DNA of 56,436 nucleotides from CAVOJV01 sp963696325 (GCA_963696325.1 CAVOJV010000010.1:1-56436); one strand, 5' to 3'. Counted from the stretch's first letter, positions 27,572-37,274 are shown. Notes: a model not told the origin generated them from the sequence alone. A program made the numbers and translations.

Positions 27572-28598
27572 GCGACTCTTCTGGGGATTTCTTTTTTCCC
27601 AACGCCTGCAGCCGTCGGGCTAGCTCGTCCAGTTGGCGCAGCCGCGCGCTGATTTTGTTCCATGCCCGGTTCGGCTCCACGGCCAAACCTGACGAGTAGA
27701 CGCCCGGCTCAGTGATTGACTTGGTGACTAAGGACATCCCTGTAATATGCACATTATCGGCTATCTCTAGATGCCCCGCGATGCCCACTCCGCCACCCAG
27801 GGTACAGTAACGGCCAATGCGAACGCTGCCAGCAATACCGACACAGCCAGCCAAGGCCGTATGGGCGCCGATGTGAACGTTATGGGCAACCTGAATCTGG
27901 TTATCCAGCTTTACACCCTGCTCGATAACCGTGTCTTCCAAGGCACCGCGATCGATGGTGGTATTCGCACCGATTTCCACATCATCCCCGATATGCACGC
28001 TACCGAGTTGGGGAATCTTTATCCAGCACCCATCCTCATTAGCGAGACCAAAGCCATCACTGCCGATCACTGCGCCGGGATGCGCTAACACTCGCTGACC
28101 CAGGCGCACGCCATGGCAAAGGGTAACGTTGGCCACCAAGTGGCTCTCCTCACCGATCCAAGCCCCTTCGCCCACCACACAATTGGGACCCACAAATACC
28201 CCACTCTCAATCACCGCACCGGCTTCTACGGTGCACTGAGGACCAATCCAGGCACTCTTTGCCACCTGAGCGGTGGGACTGACCCAGGCACTAGGATGGA
28301 TTCCACTCGCCGCCTTCAACTGAGGCATGAACAAAGCGGCCACTCGTGCGTAGGCCACCTGGGGATTGTCGGAAAGCAATACCGGCACCTTGCAAAGATC
28401 CGCCTCTCGCGGCGAGAGAATGACGGCACAGGCTCTGGTCTTCCTTAAAAACCGCCGATAACGAAGGTTGGTCAGGAAGCTGATTTGATCCGGTCCCGCG
28501 TTCTGTAGTGTCGCCACGCCCTTGACTGACAGCGCGATATCGCCACCGCATAACTCTGCGCCTACGGCGGCGGCCACTTCACCCAACGTCATCACCAT
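27564..28598 (-). CDS. lpxD: UDP-3-O-acylglucosamine N-acyltransferase
   Basis: Third step of lipid A synthesis. It has 344 residues: an N-terminal uridine-binding domain (SFLTNLRYRRFLRKTRACAV), then hexapeptide repeats (GAVIESGVFVGPNCVVGEGA and others), with the catalytic histidine H239 in QIQVAHNVHIGAHTALAGCV, and a C-terminal helix QLDELARRLQALGKK. It lies between skp and fabZ on the same strand with a 23-bp gap to skp. The start could be the ATG at 28598 or the one two codons later. Confidence 0.98.
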   Translation of the reverse strand: MVMTLGEVAAAVGAELCGGDIALSVKGVATLQNAGPDQISFLTNLRYRRFLRKTRACAVILSPREADLCKVPVLLSDNPQVAYARVAALFMPQLKAASGIHPSAWVSPTAQVAKSAWIGPQCTVEAGAVIESGVFVGPNCVVGEGAWIGEESHLVANVTLCHGVRLGQRVLAHPGAVIGSDGFGLANEDGCWIKIPQLGSVHIGDDVEIGANTTIDRGALEDTVIEQGVKLDNQIQVAHNVHIGAHTALAGCVGIAGSVRIGRYCTLGGGVGIAGHLEIADNVHITGMSLVTKSITEPGVYSSGLAVEPNRAWNKISARLRQLDELARRLQALGKKKSPEESLE

Positions 28599-28621
28599 GG
28601 CGAGGCTGTGAGGCTTTGCCG

Positions 28622-29134
28622 TTATTTTTTGCTGGTCAGGCGGCTTAACACCTTATCCGTGATATCCACCTGCTTGCTGGCAAAGACCACCGCCCCATCG
28701 TTGAGGATGAGATCAAAACCCTCCTCCTTGGCCAGGTTATTGATAATCTCGACGATCTGGCGTTGAAACTTGCCAAGTTCCTCATTGCGGCGCAGATTGA
28801 CATCCTCGCGAAACTCTTCCGTGGATCGCTGTAATTCACGCCGTTGCGCGACAACATCACGCTCCAGATTGCGCTTTTGGGTCTCACTCATCACGGCGCC
28901 ATCGGTGGTCAGCTTCTGCTCCATGCTGCGCAGCGACTTCTGAGCATCGACCAAACCTTTCTCACGCGGTCCAAATTCCTTTTGCAACCGTTTGTTCGCG
29001 TCCTCAGCCTGCGGTGCTGTACTCAGGATCTTGGCGGTACTGACAAAACCTATCTTGAGTTCTGCCGCCTGCACAGCAACAGTCTGCAACAGCAAACCAC
29101 TTAACATCAAAAACAGTATACGGATACCCTTCAA
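28622..29134 (-). CDS. skp: Periplasmic chaperone Skp/OmpH
   Basis: Trimeric holdase that carries unfolded outer-membrane proteins to the BAM complex. It has 170 residues. I place the start at the TTG at 29134, because GGGAG lies eight bases upstream and the product opens with a clean signal peptide, MKGIRILFLMLSGLLLQTVA, cleaved after VQA. Longer in-frame readings add 43 unsuited residues. The mature chain begins AELKIGFVSTAKIL, followed by the long coiled-coil tentacles (EKGLVDAQKSLRSMEQKL, ERDVVAQRRELQRSTEEF), ending DKVLSRLTSKK. It follows bamA after 165 bases that contain a terminator-like hairpin. Confidence 0.95.
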   Translation of the reverse strand: MKGIRILFLMLSGLLLQTVAVQAAELKIGFVSTAKILSTAPQAEDANKRLQKEFGPREKGLVDAQKSLRSMEQKLTTDGAVMSETQKRNLERDVVAQRRELQRSTEEFREDVNLRRNEELGKFQRQIVEIINNLAKEEGFDLILNDGAVVFASKQVDITDKVLSRLTSKK

Positions 29135-29165
29135 GGCAGACACTCCCAAGTTAATTACAGTAGGT

Positions 29166-29188
29166 AATAAAACGGGTTTTATAACCCG
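29166..29188 (-). terminator. Attenuator-like hairpin between bamA and skp
   Basis: On the minus strand CGGGTT-ATAA-AACCCG (29188-29173) is followed directly by TTTTATT. It is a short but classical intrinsic terminator shape inside the long operon. It would reduce read-through from bamA into skp-lpxD unless a promoter lies just downstream. Confidence 0.65.
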
Positions 29189-29298
29189 CCAGTCGGGGAA
29201 CTTCCAGGCCCATGGTGTCGCAGCCAACCTCCGTGGCAGCCAAAACCACCCACCCAAGACCACCCCTGCGCACCGACCCTTAGCAGTTCACACTTGCT

Positions 29299-31572
29299 TT
29301 AAAACGGCACGCCAAAAGAAAATTGAAAGTTTTCCGTTTCGTCACCAGACTTCGAATTCAAGGGAGCAGCCAGGCTCAGTACCAATGGTCCAAGTGGGGA
29401 TATCCACCAGACCGAGACGCCAGTCGAATAGCGCAGTTGGCCCGCATCGAAATCCCCGAAGGTAGCAAATACATTACCTACGTCCACGAAGGTGGCCAAG
29501 CGCATATTATTCGAGTCGCGCAGAAAGGGTACCGGGAAGTTGACTTCAGCGTTACCCACAACCTTAAAACTCCCGCCACTCGGCTCCCCGTCGGGGTATT
29601 TCGGTCCCAGAGTATTACTTTTATAGCCGCGCACCGTGCGCAGACCGCCCGCATAAAAGTTTTCAAAAAACGGCAACCCGTCGGTACCAGCATAACCATC
29701 GCCATACCCCAATTCGCCACCCAGCGATAGCGTCAGTGATCTGCTGAGCGGAAAGTAAGAAGTATGTTTATAGCCCAGCTTGTAATACTCCAGGTCACTG
29801 CCGGGGACGGTGATCTCACCCAACAGGCGGTTGAAACTGCCACGATCGGCAAAAATAACGCGATTGCGGGTATCACGCACCCAACTGGCTTCCAGTGGGA
29901 AGTCCTGATACTCATTACCGTTGACGGCCAGGTATGCAAAGATTTCCAGAGGGGTGGAAGTTGTGGTTTTTATCTGCGTATCCGTGTAGGCGATCCCCAC
30001 ATTCACCACATCAAACTCGTTGAGGGGAATGCCGAAATTCACCTTAGCCCCATAATCGTCAGCCAGATAGCTTGCCACGTTGTACTGAGCAGCATCCCTC
30101 TGCCGGTAATACAGTCTAAACCCCCGGCTTATGCCGTCGGCGGTGTAATAGGGGTTATTGTAGGTAATGTCATAGTTGGTGTCGGCCTGGCTATTGTTAA
30201 AGATCAAACTGAGCTGGTTGCCAGTGCCGAGAAAATTATTCTGATTCAAGCTGGCATTGAACAAAACGCCGGCATCCTGTCCATAGCCCACGCCAAAAAT
30301 GAAATTGCCCGATGGCCGTTCGGCTACCGTATAGTTGATGTCCACCTGGTCGGTGGTGCCGGGCACGGCCGGAGTTTCCAGGTCAACACTTTCCAAATAC
30401 GACAGCCGTTCTAGACGGGTCTTGGAACGCTTCACATCCTTGGTCGCAAACCAGGAGCCTTCCGTTTGCCGCATTTCCCGGCGCAAGACCTCGTCCTGGG
30501 TCTTGAGATTGCCCTTAAAGTTGATGCGTCGCACGTATACCCGCTTGCCGGGGTCCACGACAAACGTCAACGCCACCTTCTTGTCCGCCTCATTGAGTTC
30601 CGGCACCGTATTGACGTTGGCGAACGCATAACCCTCATCGCCTAAACGATCGCTGATAGCCTTGTTGATGTCGGTCAGCTTGCTGCGGGAAAACGTGTCT
30701 CCCGCCTTAAGCGTGACCAGCTTGCGAAGCTCTGGTTCCGGAACGATGAACTCCCCCGCCAAACGCACATCTTGGATGGTGTAACGGTCACCTTCCGTGA
30801 TGTTAACGGTGATATAAACATCTTTCTTGTCAGGAGTGATGGATACCTGGGTAGAATCCACCGTGAACTTTAAGTAACCGCGATCCAGATAAAAGGAACG
30901 CAGCGACTCAATATCCGCTGCCAGCTTTTGTTTGGAGTATTGGTCATCCTGGGTGATGATGGATAAAAGACCTGAAGTAGAGAGTTGCAACTCGCGCAGC
31001 AATTGCTTATCACTGAAAGCCTTATTGCCAACGATATTGATCTGACGGATACGGGCCGCCACACCCTCGGAGATGTCCAGGTTGATGGCAACCCGATTAC
31101 GCTCCAGCGGCTTTACCTCAGCATTCATTTTTACCGCATACTTTCCCCGGCTGTAATACTGACGTATCAACTCCTGCTCCACCTTTTCCAGCAGCGAGCG
31201 ATCAAATACGCGGCCCTCCACCAAGCCCACATCCACCAGGGATTTCGTCAGGTTTTCAGTAGAAATATCCTTATTGCCAGTTATATTCACTTCGGCAATG
31301 GCTGGGCGCTCGGTCACGGTGACCACCAACACATTGCCTTTTTGCTCCAGACTGACATCGGTGAAAAAACCCGTCTGGAACAGCGCGCGGATAATTGCTG
31401 GGTAATCCTCTGGCTTGACCTTAGAGCCCACTGATACCGGCAAATAATTGAAGACGGTACCGGCGGAAATTCGCTGTAGTCCTTCAACCTGAATATCTTG
31501 GATGACGAAATCAGCGCGCGCCCAACCGGACACCAGCATACCAGCCAACAATAAAGTGCGGATTTTGTTCAT
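29299..31572 (-). CDS. bamA: Outer membrane protein assembly factor BamA
   Basis: Essential Omp85 insertase of the outer membrane. It has 757 residues from the ATG at 31572 (MNKIRTLLLAGMLVSGWARA is the signal peptide, mature chain DFVIQDIQVEGLQRI). Five POTRA domains follow to about residue 420 (for example EVNITGNKDISTENLTKSLV, RQINIVGNKAFSDKQLLREL, RRINFKGNLKTQDEVLRREM), then the 16-strand barrel with GNFIFGVGYGQDAGVLFNAS and RTVRGYKSNTLGPKYPDGEP (the conserved loop-6 VRGY). The last residue is Phe in FQFSFGVPF, the BAM signal of its own barrel. A TTG two codons upstream is a less likely start. It follows rseP by 37 bases. Confidence 0.98.
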   Translation of the reverse strand: MNKIRTLLLAGMLVSGWARADFVIQDIQVEGLQRISAGTVFNYLPVSVGSKVKPEDYPAIIRALFQTGFFTDVSLEQKGNVLVVTVTERPAIAEVNITGNKDISTENLTKSLVDVGLVEGRVFDRSLLEKVEQELIRQYYSRGKYAVKMNAEVKPLERNRVAINLDISEGVAARIRQINIVGNKAFSDKQLLRELQLSTSGLLSIITQDDQYSKQKLAADIESLRSFYLDRGYLKFTVDSTQVSITPDKKDVYITVNITEGDRYTIQDVRLAGEFIVPEPELRKLVTLKAGDTFSRSKLTDINKAISDRLGDEGYAFANVNTVPELNEADKKVALTFVVDPGKRVYVRRINFKGNLKTQDEVLRREMRQTEGSWFATKDVKRSKTRLERLSYLESVDLETPAVPGTTDQVDINYTVAERPSGNFIFGVGYGQDAGVLFNASLNQNNFLGTGNQLSLIFNNSQADTNYDITYNNPYYTADGISRGFRLYYRQRDAAQYNVASYLADDYGAKVNFGIPLNEFDVVNVGIAYTDTQIKTTTSTPLEIFAYLAVNGNEYQDFPLEASWVRDTRNRVIFADRGSFNRLLGEITVPGSDLEYYKLGYKHTSYFPLSRSLTLSLGGELGYGDGYAGTDGLPFFENFYAGGLRTVRGYKSNTLGPKYPDGEPSGGSFKVVGNAEVNFPVPFLRDSNNMRLATFVDVGNVFATFGDFDAGQLRYSTGVSVWWISPLGPLVLSLAAPLNSKSGDETENFQFSFGVPF

Positions 31573-31609
31573 GAGCAAATGTTTTCAGGGCCACAACTGG
31601 TCATTACTA

Positions 31610-32986
31610 TTATCCCAAGAGACGGGAAAAATCGTTAAATAGGGCCAAACCCATTAGCAGCATCAACACAATGATGCCCAGACGCTGGCCAAAATTTTGT
31701 ATGGTGTCCGACAACGGACTGCCCTTCACTAGTTCAATAAGGTAATACAATAAATGCCCTCCATCCAGTAGCGGCACCGGCAATAAATTCAACACCCCGA
31801 GACTGACGCTGACCAAGGCCAGAAACGACAAGAAAGCGGTCCAACCGATGCTAGCGGACTGGCCAGCAAACTGAGCAATCGCAATTGGCCCGCTGATGTT
31901 ATCCAAAGAAGCCTTGCCGATCAGCATCCTTCCCAGCATGCGCAAGGTGAACAGCGACATATTCCAGGTTTTTTTGGCCCCTTCCACGAGGGCCTGCAAC
32001 GGTCCGTACCTTACCACGACTTGGAGTGTTTCAGCGAAATCATCGGGCACTTTGCCGTAGGCATTGATCAACCCGATGGTACCTTGCGCAGTCTCCACCG
32101 CCTCGGGTATGACTTTCAGGGATAAGTCTTGACCCTCGCGGTCGATACGCACGGTCAATGCTTGACCGGGCCGATCCCGCACATAAGCTGCCCATTCCTG
32201 CCAATCGTTGACCACCTTCCCATCCACAGCCAGGATACGATCTGCCGGTTGGAAACCGGCGCGTGCCGCTGCGCCCCCCGTTTTCAACCGTTCGATCACC
32301 GCCGGAAAATGAGGCCGCCATGGGACCATTCCCACCCGTGCAAGCAAGTGGCCGTCTTCCGACAGATCTTCCATACTGCGCAGATCCAAGCTGCGCTGGC
32401 GCACGCGTTCGTCGGCATCGCGCACCTGCACCGGTACTACCCCCCCAGCCATGCCCTGCTCCAACAGGGCCAGGCGAAAATCATCCAGAGTCTGGATCGC
32501 GTCATCATCCACCGCCATGACCAGATCGCCCTTCTGGAAGCCGCCTGCTGCGGCCACTGAGCCTGGCACAGGCTCGTCCAATAAGGGGCGAAGATCGGTA
32601 ACGCCGCCCATAAACATGAGTGCGTAAGCGAAGATGGCGAAAAAGAAGTTGCATAGGGGTCCGGCCAGCACTATGGCAATCCGGGAACTCACGGACTGGC
32701 GGTTAAAGGCCCGATGCAGTTCCTGCGCATCGACCTCGCCTTCTCGTTCATCCAACATGCGCACATAGCCGCCGAGCGGAATGACCGAAACCGTATATTC
32801 GGTGCCGTCCATTTGGCCGCGACGCAACCATAGAGGACGCCCAAACCCTATTGAAAAGCGCAAAACCTTCACGCCCAGGCGACGGGCCACCCAGAAATGG
32901 CCAAATTCATGAACCGTGATCAGGATACCCAGAGTGGCTCCTAGGGCCAGCAGGGAAAACAGGGAAGACGTCAGCAGCTCACTCAT
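31610..32986 (-). CDS. rseP: Site-2 intramembrane metalloprotease RseP
   Basis: Inner-membrane zinc protease that cleaves anti-sigma factors (RseA-type) and remnant signal peptides in the envelope stress response. It has 458 residues: zinc motif HEFGH at 26-30 in the first membrane span, two periplasmic PDZ domains (GSVAAAGGFQKGDLVMAVDD and GAAARAGFQPADRILAVDGK), and the second active-site motif LLPVPLLDGGHLLYY near 400 with the third zinc ligand Asp. GGAGG lies five bases before the ATG. The start overlaps the end of dxr by eight bases. No rpoE/rseA genes are in the window. Confidence 0.98.
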   Translation of the reverse strand: MSELLTSSLFSLLALGATLGILITVHEFGHFWVARRLGVKVLRFSIGFGRPLWLRRGQMDGTEYTVSVIPLGGYVRMLDEREGEVDAQELHRAFNRQSVSSRIAIVLAGPLCNFFFAIFAYALMFMGGVTDLRPLLDEPVPGSVAAAGGFQKGDLVMAVDDDAIQTLDDFRLALLEQGMAGGVVPVQVRDADERVRQRSLDLRSMEDLSEDGHLLARVGMVPWRPHFPAVIERLKTGGAAARAGFQPADRILAVDGKVVNDWQEWAAYVRDRPGQALTVRIDREGQDLSLKVIPEAVETAQGTIGLINAYGKVPDDFAETLQVVVRYGPLQALVEGAKKTWNMSLFTLRMLGRMLIGKASLDNISGPIAIAQFAGQSASIGWTAFLSFLALVSVSLGVLNLLPVPLLDGGHLLYYLIELVKGSPLSDTIQNFGQRLGIIVLMLLMGLALFNDFSRLLG

Positions 32987-34232
32987 GGTGGCCTCCAGTC
33001 AGCCGGCTAATTTGCTCACTCGCAAGCTGGCGCGCAGCAGCGTCGCTTTCCAGTATAATCTGCAACGACGCGGCATCCTGGATGGGCATGCGTTCCAGCG
33101 TATACTCGATTATCCGGGCAATATCCGTAAAACGAATCTGCCGCTCCAAGAACGCCTGTACCGCCACCTCATTGGCGGCATTGAGCACGGCGGACGCCGT
33201 GCCGCCCGCCGCCATAGCGGCGAAAGCCAAGCGCAAACATGGAAAGCGGATAAGATCGGGGGCCTCAAAATCCAGGCGCCCCACTTGAAACAGGTCTAGT
33301 CGATCGACGCCGGAGGCTATTCTGCGTGGCCAAGCCAGAGCATGAGCAATCGGTGTGCGCATATCGGGATTTCCCAACTGAGCAAGCACCGAGCCGTCCA
33401 CATATTCCACCATCGAGTGAATCACGCTCTGAGGATGCACAACCACCTGGACCTTTTCTAGTTCAATGTTAAACAACCAGCAGGCCTCGATAACCTCCAG
33501 CCCCTTGTTCATCATGGCGGCTGAATCCACGGAGATTTTTCGTCCCATATTCCAGTTGGGATGAGCGCAGGCTTGCTCCGGGGTCATAAAGGCGAGTTGT
33601 TCCAACGGTTTGTCTCGAAATGGCCCCCCCGATCCAGTCAGCAAAATCCGGGTAATGCCCAGGGCGTCGAGATCAGCCGCTAATCCGGTCGGCATGCATT
33701 GAAATAGCGCGTTGTGTTCGCTATCGATAGGCAGCAGCTCAGTGCCGTTCCGACGCACTTCGTCCATAAAGATACGCCCCGCCATGACCAGCGATTCCTT
33801 GTTGGCCAGCAATACGCGCTTACCGGCCTGCACCGCCGCCAGCGTAGGGCAGAGCCCCACCGCTCCGACAATAGCCGCCATGACATAAGGTGCCTGGGGC
33901 ATAGACGCGACAAAATTCAAGCCGTCCACGCCACTCAATACCCGAATGTCACGGCCCGCTGCGCGCAAGCGGTCTCGTAATTGCTGAGCCGCGTCGGCAT
34001 CCCGCATCACCGCATACTCAGGAGCGTACTCCAGGCACTGCCGGCATAGGCCATCCACATTAAGATTGGCGGTCAGGGCGATGATTCGGAAACTTTGGGG
34101 ATGGCGCCGTAACACATCCAGCGTACTGATACCTATGGAACCGGTAGAACCTAATATAGTAACTCCGATAGGCGCTTTGGATAAGGCAAGGGTGGATTCG
34201 GCGAAGCCGTCGGCGGGCAGGCTCGAACTCAC
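32979..34232 (-). CDS. dxr: 1-deoxy-D-xylulose 5-phosphate reductoisomerase
   Basis: Second enzyme of the MEP isoprenoid pathway, NADPH- and metal-dependent. It has 417 residues: NADPH loop ILGSTGSIGISTLDV (27-41), VLLANKESLVMAG, metal and substrate site LLPIDSEHNALFQCM, SGGPFRD, and NWNMGRKISVDSAAMMNKGL. The GTG start overlaps the cdsA stop (GTGA). A short N-terminal extension of about 20 residues precedes the fold. Its product feeds UppS, encoded two genes upstream. Confidence 0.98.
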   Translation of the reverse strand: MSSSLPADGFAESTLALSKAPIGVTILGSTGSIGISTLDVLRRHPQSFRIIALTANLNVDGLCRQCLEYAPEYAVMRDADAAQQLRDRLRAAGRDIRVLSGVDGLNFVASMPQAPYVMAAIVGAVGLCPTLAAVQAGKRVLLANKESLVMAGRIFMDEVRRNGTELLPIDSEHNALFQCMPTGLAADLDALGITRILLTGSGGPFRDKPLEQLAFMTPEQACAHPNWNMGRKISVDSAAMMNKGLEVIEACWLFNIELEKVQVVVHPQSVIHSMVEYVDGSVLAQLGNPDMRTPIAHALAWPRRIASGVDRLDLFQVGRLDFEAPDLIRFPCLRLAFAAMAAGGTASAVLNAANEVAVQAFLERQIRFTDIARIIEYTLERMPIQDAASLQIILESDAAARQLASEQISRLTGGHHE

Positions 34233-35047
34233 GCGGATAATCCTTGTACACCCAATAGGAAAATAGGCGCGGCCGCCATCAAGCTATCCATACGATCCAG
34301 AATACCGCCATGACCCGGCAATACATAGCCGCTGTCCTTGGCGCCATGCTGCCGTTTGAGCATGCTTTCAAGCAGGTCGCCGGCGATAGAAAACACGACC
34401 GTTACCATGCAAATCAGGATAAACTGAGGCCATTGTCCCGGCCCCAGGCCAAACACCATTGCGCCGAGCATGGCAAATAGCAAGGTTGCGGCAAGCGCTC
34501 CAAAGGCGCCTTCCCGGGTCTTGCCGGGACTAATGCGCGGCGCTAGCTTGTGATATCCCCATCTGCGGCCAACAATGTAGGCGCCGCTATCGGCGATCCA
34601 GATCAGTAACAGCAGAAACAATACATAATCGGGACCAAGGGACGGCGCTCTGCGCAACCCCATCAGCGCTGCCCAGGCCGTCACCAGGGTAATGAGGCCG
34701 GCCAACTCCCAGGCCAACAACGGGTCTCTAATCTCGGGATTGGCTGCATACCGCCGCAGCCATGCCAACACATAACACCAGTAGGCACAGGCCAAGGCCA
34801 ATATAGCCCACGAGAAAGCCTGGCTTTCCAGTAATGACCAGACCAGCACCATAAGGCTGAGCACCAGGATGCAGTAACCGACCCGGCCAACCGACCTGGA
34901 CAGCCCCAACAAACCGCCCCACTCCCAGGCACCGAGCAAGACGAATACCAACAGCGCGATGCCGAACCACATCGTCGGTAACACAAGAGTTCCCGCCACC
35001 ACCAGGGTCCCCAGGATGGCAGCGGTAAGAAGACGCTGCTTAAGCAC
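34229..35047 (-). CDS. cdsA: Phosphatidate cytidylyltransferase
   Basis: Makes CDP-diacylglycerol from CTP and phosphatidic acid in the inner membrane. It has 272 residues with about eight spans, opening MLKQRLLTAAILGTLVVAGT from a GTG start. The family signature near the C-terminus is present (ESMLKRQHGAKDSGYVLPGH, then GGILDRMDSLMAA), and ISPGKTREGAFGALAATLLF is the S/P-x-KT.EG loop. It overlaps uppS upstream by eight bases and dxr downstream by four. Confidence 0.97.
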   Translation of the reverse strand: MLKQRLLTAAILGTLVVAGTLVLPTMWFGIALLVFVLLGAWEWGGLLGLSRSVGRVGYCILVLSLMVLVWSLLESQAFSWAILALACAYWCYVLAWLRRYAANPEIRDPLLAWELAGLITLVTAWAALMGLRRAPSLGPDYVLFLLLLIWIADSGAYIVGRRWGYHKLAPRISPGKTREGAFGALAATLLFAMLGAMVFGLGPGQWPQFILICMVTVVFSIAGDLLESMLKRQHGAKDSGYVLPGHGGILDRMDSLMAAAPIFLLGVQGLSA

Positions 35048-35816
35048 CGCCGCCCTGCTCTACCTGCTCACCGGTTTGACCGAATCGCCGCTGCCGCTTC
35101 GCAAAAGACAGGCAAGCGGCAGCAAGGTCTTTGGCGTCATAGTCTGGCCATAGGCGATCGGTGAAATAAAATTCCGTATAGGCCATCTGCCAGAGCAGGA
35201 AATTGCTGATACGCTGCTCACCACCGGTGCGAATAAAGAGATCTGGCTCCGGCAGATCATGTAAACACAAGCGTTCGTGCACGCATTCGACAGTGATATC
35301 TTGCGGGTCCAAACGTCCTTGTTTAACCTCCTGCGCCAATTGCCGGGCCGCCTGGGTAATATCCCAGCGCCCGCCGTAATTGACCGCGATTACTAGTGTT
35401 AAACCAGAATTAAACGCCGTCCGCGCCTCGGCTTGAGTGATATGCGCTTGCAATGTCTCTGGAAAAGCCTTGCGGTCGCCGATAAAGCGCAGGCGCACAT
35501 TATTGCTCTGCAAACGGCGCAGATCCTTGCGCAGGGTCGTGAGAAACAATTCCATCAGCAGGCTCACTTCCTGCTGGGGGCGCCGCCAATTCTCGCTACT
35601 GAAGGCAAATAACGTGAGCACTTCGACACCCTGGTCTATGCAAGCCTTAACAACCCGCTGGACGGCTTTGACGCCTTCGCGGTGGCCGGCGGGACGCGGC
35701 AAGAACCGCTGCTTAGCCCACCGCCCGTTGCCATCCATGACAATCGCCACATGGCGAGGCAAGTTTGTCCTTCTTGACGTCGCTGGTTCGCTAGTATCGG
35801 CGGGCATTACATCCAC
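35040..35816 (-). CDS. uppS: Undecaprenyl diphosphate synthase
   Basis: cis-Prenyltransferase that builds the C55 lipid carrier for peptidoglycan and O-antigen. It has 258 residues: catalytic D28 in HVAIVMDGNGRWAKQRFLPR, AGHREGVKAVQRVVKAC, ALVIAVNYGGRWDI (here LTLVIAVNYGGRWDI), and PEPDLFIRTGGEQRISNFLL followed by WQMAYTEFYFTD. The start is GTG at 35816 or ATG three codons in. It sits between frr and cdsA in the conserved operon. Confidence 0.98.
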   Translation of the reverse strand: MDVMPADTSEPATSRRTNLPRHVAIVMDGNGRWAKQRFLPRPAGHREGVKAVQRVVKACIDQGVEVLTLFAFSSENWRRPQQEVSLLMELFLTTLRKDLRRLQSNNVRLRFIGDRKAFPETLQAHITQAEARTAFNSGLTLVIAVNYGGRWDITQAARQLAQEVKQGRLDPQDITVECVHERLCLHDLPEPDLFIRTGGEQRISNFLLWQMAYTEFYFTDRLWPDYDAKDLAAACLSFAKRQRRFGQTGEQVEQGGGA

Positions 35817-35833
35817 TATCAGGTTCTTTACTT

Positions 35834-35875
35834 AGGGTAACGGGAGTAGAGTAACGGGAGTAGGGTAACGGGAAG
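35834..35875. repeat. Three 14-bp tandem repeats between frr and uppS
   Basis: AGGGTAACGGGAGT, AGAGTAACGGGAGT and AGGGTAACGGGAAG lie head to tail in the 62-bp spacer. They differ at one or two positions. On the transcribed minus strand the unit reads CTCCCGTTACCCT. The spacer may change length by slippage. Confidence 0.85.
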
Positions 35876-35878
35876 GAC

Positions 35879-36436
35879 TCAAATTTCCATCAACTCAGCT
35901 TCCTTAGTCTCCAGCACCTTTTCTATTTCACCAATGTATTTATCGGTCAGTTTCTGAATATCATCTTGAGCGCGGTGTTCCGCATCTTCCGTAATCTCTT
36001 TCTCTTTAAGCAGCTCCTTGAGAAGCGTGTTGGCATCGCGGCGGATATTGCGTATCGCCACCCGCGCTCCCTCTCCTTCATGCCGCACTACCTTCACCAG
36101 GTCCCGGCGGCGTTCCTCAGTCAGGGGCGGCAAGGGAATCCGCATAACGGTACCTGCCGTGACAGGATTCAGTCCCAAATCGGAGGCCAAAATAGCCTTT
36201 TCAACGGCCGAGACCATATTTTTTTCCCAGGGCGAGACTACCAAGGTACGAGAATCGCCCACCGTGATAGAGGCAACCTGATTGAGTGGCACCTCGGAAC
36301 CGTAATAGTTGACAGTAATATGGTCCAGCAGACTAGTATGGGCTCGCCCGGTGCGTAACTTGATAAGCTCATGCTTGAGACTTTCAACACTTTTCGCCAT
36401 CCGGGAAGCAGCTTCTTTTTTAAGATCGTTGATCAT
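35879..36436 (-). CDS. frr: Ribosome recycling factor
   Basis: With EF-G, splits post-termination ribosomes. It has 185 residues with the typical three-helix bundle plus beta domain: MINDLKKEAASRMAKSVESL, ELIKLRTGRAHTSLLDHITV, YYGSEVPLNQVASITVGDSR and the end KYIGEIEKVLETKEAELMEI. It is six bases after pyrH. Confidence 0.98.
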   Translation of the reverse strand: MINDLKKEAASRMAKSVESLKHELIKLRTGRAHTSLLDHITVNYYGSEVPLNQVASITVGDSRTLVVSPWEKNMVSAVEKAILASDLGLNPVTAGTVMRIPLPPLTEERRRDLVKVVRHEGEGARVAIRNIRRDANTLLKELLKEKEITEDAEHRAQDDIQKLTDKYIGEIEKVLETKEAELMEI

Positions 36437-36442
36437 CTATCG

Positions 36443-37168
36443 TTAACCCCGCACCACGGTTGTACCCACGTTCTCTCCACCCACAAGCCGCATTAGATCG
36501 CCGCGCCGGTTCATATTGAACACCTTCAGGGGCATGTCATGCTCTCGGCACATGACAATGGCGGTAGCGTCCATGACCTTTAGCTTGCGGTGCAAGGCTT
36601 CGTCGTAGGTCAATTGTTCATAGCGCCACGCATCCGGTACTTTGACCGGGTCTGCCGAATAGATACCGTCCACTTTGGTGGCCTTGATCATCACTTCGGC
36701 GTTAATCTCGATAGCTCTCAGACTGGCTGCGGAATCGGTGGTGAAGAAAGGATTGCCAGTACCTGCGGCGAAAATCACCACCCGACCCTTTTCAAGGTGG
36801 CGGATAGCGCGCCGCCGCAGGTAATCCTCGCAGACCTCATTGATGCGGATGGCCGACATCACCCGGGCAAAGATGCCCAGGCGTTCGAGGGCATCCTGCA
36901 TGGCCAGCGAGTTCATTACGGTAGCCAACATACCCATATGATCAGCGGTCACGCGGTCCATGCCGGCTTCGGCAAGCCCGGCGCCCCGAAACAAATTACC
37001 ACCACCAATCACGATGCCAATTTGTACTCCCAGCCGATTGAGTTGCGCCACCTCTTCCGCAATCCGGTTGATAACCTGAGGATCGATACCATAATCCTTA
37101 TCCCCCATCAGCGCTTCACCACTGAGCTTCAACAGAATCCGTTTATAAACTGGGTGTAATTCCTGCAT
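36443..37168 (-). CDS. pyrH: UMP kinase
   Basis: Hexameric bacterial uridylate kinase (amino-acid-kinase fold), phosphorylating UMP to UDP. It has 241 residues: ILLKLSGEALMGDKDYGIDP, IVIGGGNLFRGAGLAEAGMD, RVTADHMGMLATVMNSLAMQ, FAAGTGNPFFTTDSAASLRA and KATKVDGIYSADPVK. It is followed immediately by frr, the invariable order tsf-pyrH-frr in many bacteria. Confidence 0.98.
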   Translation of the reverse strand: MQELHPVYKRILLKLSGEALMGDKDYGIDPQVINRIAEEVAQLNRLGVQIGIVIGGGNLFRGAGLAEAGMDRVTADHMGMLATVMNSLAMQDALERLGIFARVMSAIRINEVCEDYLRRRAIRHLEKGRVVIFAAGTGNPFFTTDSAASLRAIEINAEVMIKATKVDGIYSADPVKVPDAWRYEQLTYDEALHRKLKVMDATAIVMCREHDMPLKVFNMNRRGDLMRLVGGENVGTTVVRG

Positions 37169-37274
37169 GAGGTTTGTAGAACCTTGTCGACCAGCGATAG
37201 CCGAAGATTGTACTGCTTTACAGCCAAGGAGTCAGCCCAAGTAGGGTATTTCGCCATCCCGCGACGGTGAACCA

